A stretch of 7,522 bases of DNA from Flavobacteriales bacterium. Its GTDB lineage: Bacteria > Bacteroidota > Bacteroidia > NS11-12g > UBA955. The position numbers were made by a program, and so were the translations under genes. A model generated the notes under the pieces. That model searched no databases and had not been told where the DNA came from. It was given only the letters and a program-made list of their open reading frames with translations. Of this stretch, positions 7,281 to 7,522 are shown piece after piece; the stretch's first letter is position 1, and each line of letters begins with the position of its first letter. The stretch spans positions 1-7,522 of the forward strand of contig CANHXF010000077.1 in NCBI GenBank assembly GCA_947464515.1, given 5' to 3'.

Positions 7281-7522
7281 TCAATTGCTATTCAGGACGC
7301 TTTCTACCTGCTGCAATACAACAGAAGGGTGCAAAGTATCCATACAGCTAGTACCATCTACGCAGCTGCCTCGATAAAAGCATTTACATTCTTTGGGTGG
7401 CTGAACGATCGCGCCTTTGTTGAATAAATCAAATTCATGAGGGTTAAAGATATTGTTCATCAGAACGATTTTTTTGCCCAATCCCAATGTTAGGTGCATG
7501 CCCATCGTGACTTGGGTGACAA
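7281..7522 (-). CDS. Glycosyltransferase family 9 (heptosyltransferase type), C-terminal part
   Basis: The last 80 or so codons of a gene that runs off the right edge; the frame is open from 7522 to the stop at 7281, so any start inside the window (such as ATG at 7505) is internal. The visible part reads VTQVTMGMHLTLGLGKKIV, then LMNNIFNPHEF. This resembles the nucleotide-sugar-binding region of family 9 glycosyltransferases, where a conserved ..H.A.ALGK.VV..FG stretch precedes the donor-binding loop. A cysteine cluster follows (C-x-C-x5-C-x5-C, codons at 7388 to 7344), then a short helical end typical of the family (CM..L....V). Members transfer ADP-heptose or related sugars during LPS or surface glycan synthesis on the cytoplasmic face of the inner membrane. 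The substrate is not decidable here. The stop lies 63 bases upstream of the tRNA and no terminator is seen between them. Confidence 0.75.
   Translation of the reverse strand, partial: VTQVTMGMHLTLGLGKKIVLMNNIFNPHEFDLFNKGAIVQPPKECKCFYRGSCVDGTSCMDTLHPSVVLQQVESVLNSN

Noticed and set aside
7236..7427. Plus-strand 63-codon frame at the right edge
   Set aside because: It starts at a non-ATG codon, runs across the tRNA promoter and lies antisense to the glycosyltransferase.
1..7522. Search for CRISPR arrays, insertion sequences, attachment sites at the tRNA, toxin-antitoxin pairs and phage genes
   Set aside because: No spaced direct repeats, transposase or integrase motifs were found, and the tRNA 3' end is not duplicated elsewhere in the window as far as I can read.

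Overview
The window reads as ordinary chromosomal DNA of a member of the Bacteroidota. Four signs point there: a DUF5686/carboxypeptidase-regulatory-like outer-membrane protein (a family typical of that phylum); three exact matches to the Bacteroidota sigma -7 element TAnnTTTG placed where promoters are expected; no Shine-Dalgarno sequence at any of the four visible start codons; and signal peptides that end in Ala-Gln. I cannot name a genus from the sequence alone.

Layout. Bases 57-2493 (+) hold two overlapping housekeeping genes, a family M17 leucyl aminopeptidase and pdxA of pyridoxal 5'-phosphate synthesis. A 106-bp convergent gap with no clear terminator follows. Bases 2600-4288 (-) encode an exported serine alpha/beta hydrolase with an N-terminal beta-rich domain and a Ser/Asn/Thr-rich insert. 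Its promoter overlaps the end of the next gene upstream, 4376-7039 (-), a large DUF5686 outer-membrane barrel protein whose -7 box lies almost at its ATG. A perfect 13-bp terminator hairpin (7108-7136) closes a tRNA-Met(CAU) gene (7144-7217, -), which has its own well-formed promoter. The right edge (7281-7522, -) holds the C-terminal end of a family 9 glycosyltransferase (heptosyltransferase type).

How the parts relate. pepA and pdxA overlap by 8 bp and are probably cotranscribed and translationally coupled, although peptide turnover and vitamin B6 synthesis are not one pathway. The hydrolase and the DUF5686 protein are both envelope proteins and lie head to tail on the same strand, but each has its own putative promoter. 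The glycosyltransferase would serve cell-surface glycan or LPS assembly.

I looked for an undescribed system (defence cassette, mobile element, CRISPR array, unusual RNA, toxin-antitoxin pair) and found none. Every substantial coding region belongs to a recognisable family. The most useful second-look points are the promoter boxes that abut start codons (possible leaderless mRNAs), the low-complexity insert in the hydrolase, and the paired sequence details of the tRNA-Met gene.
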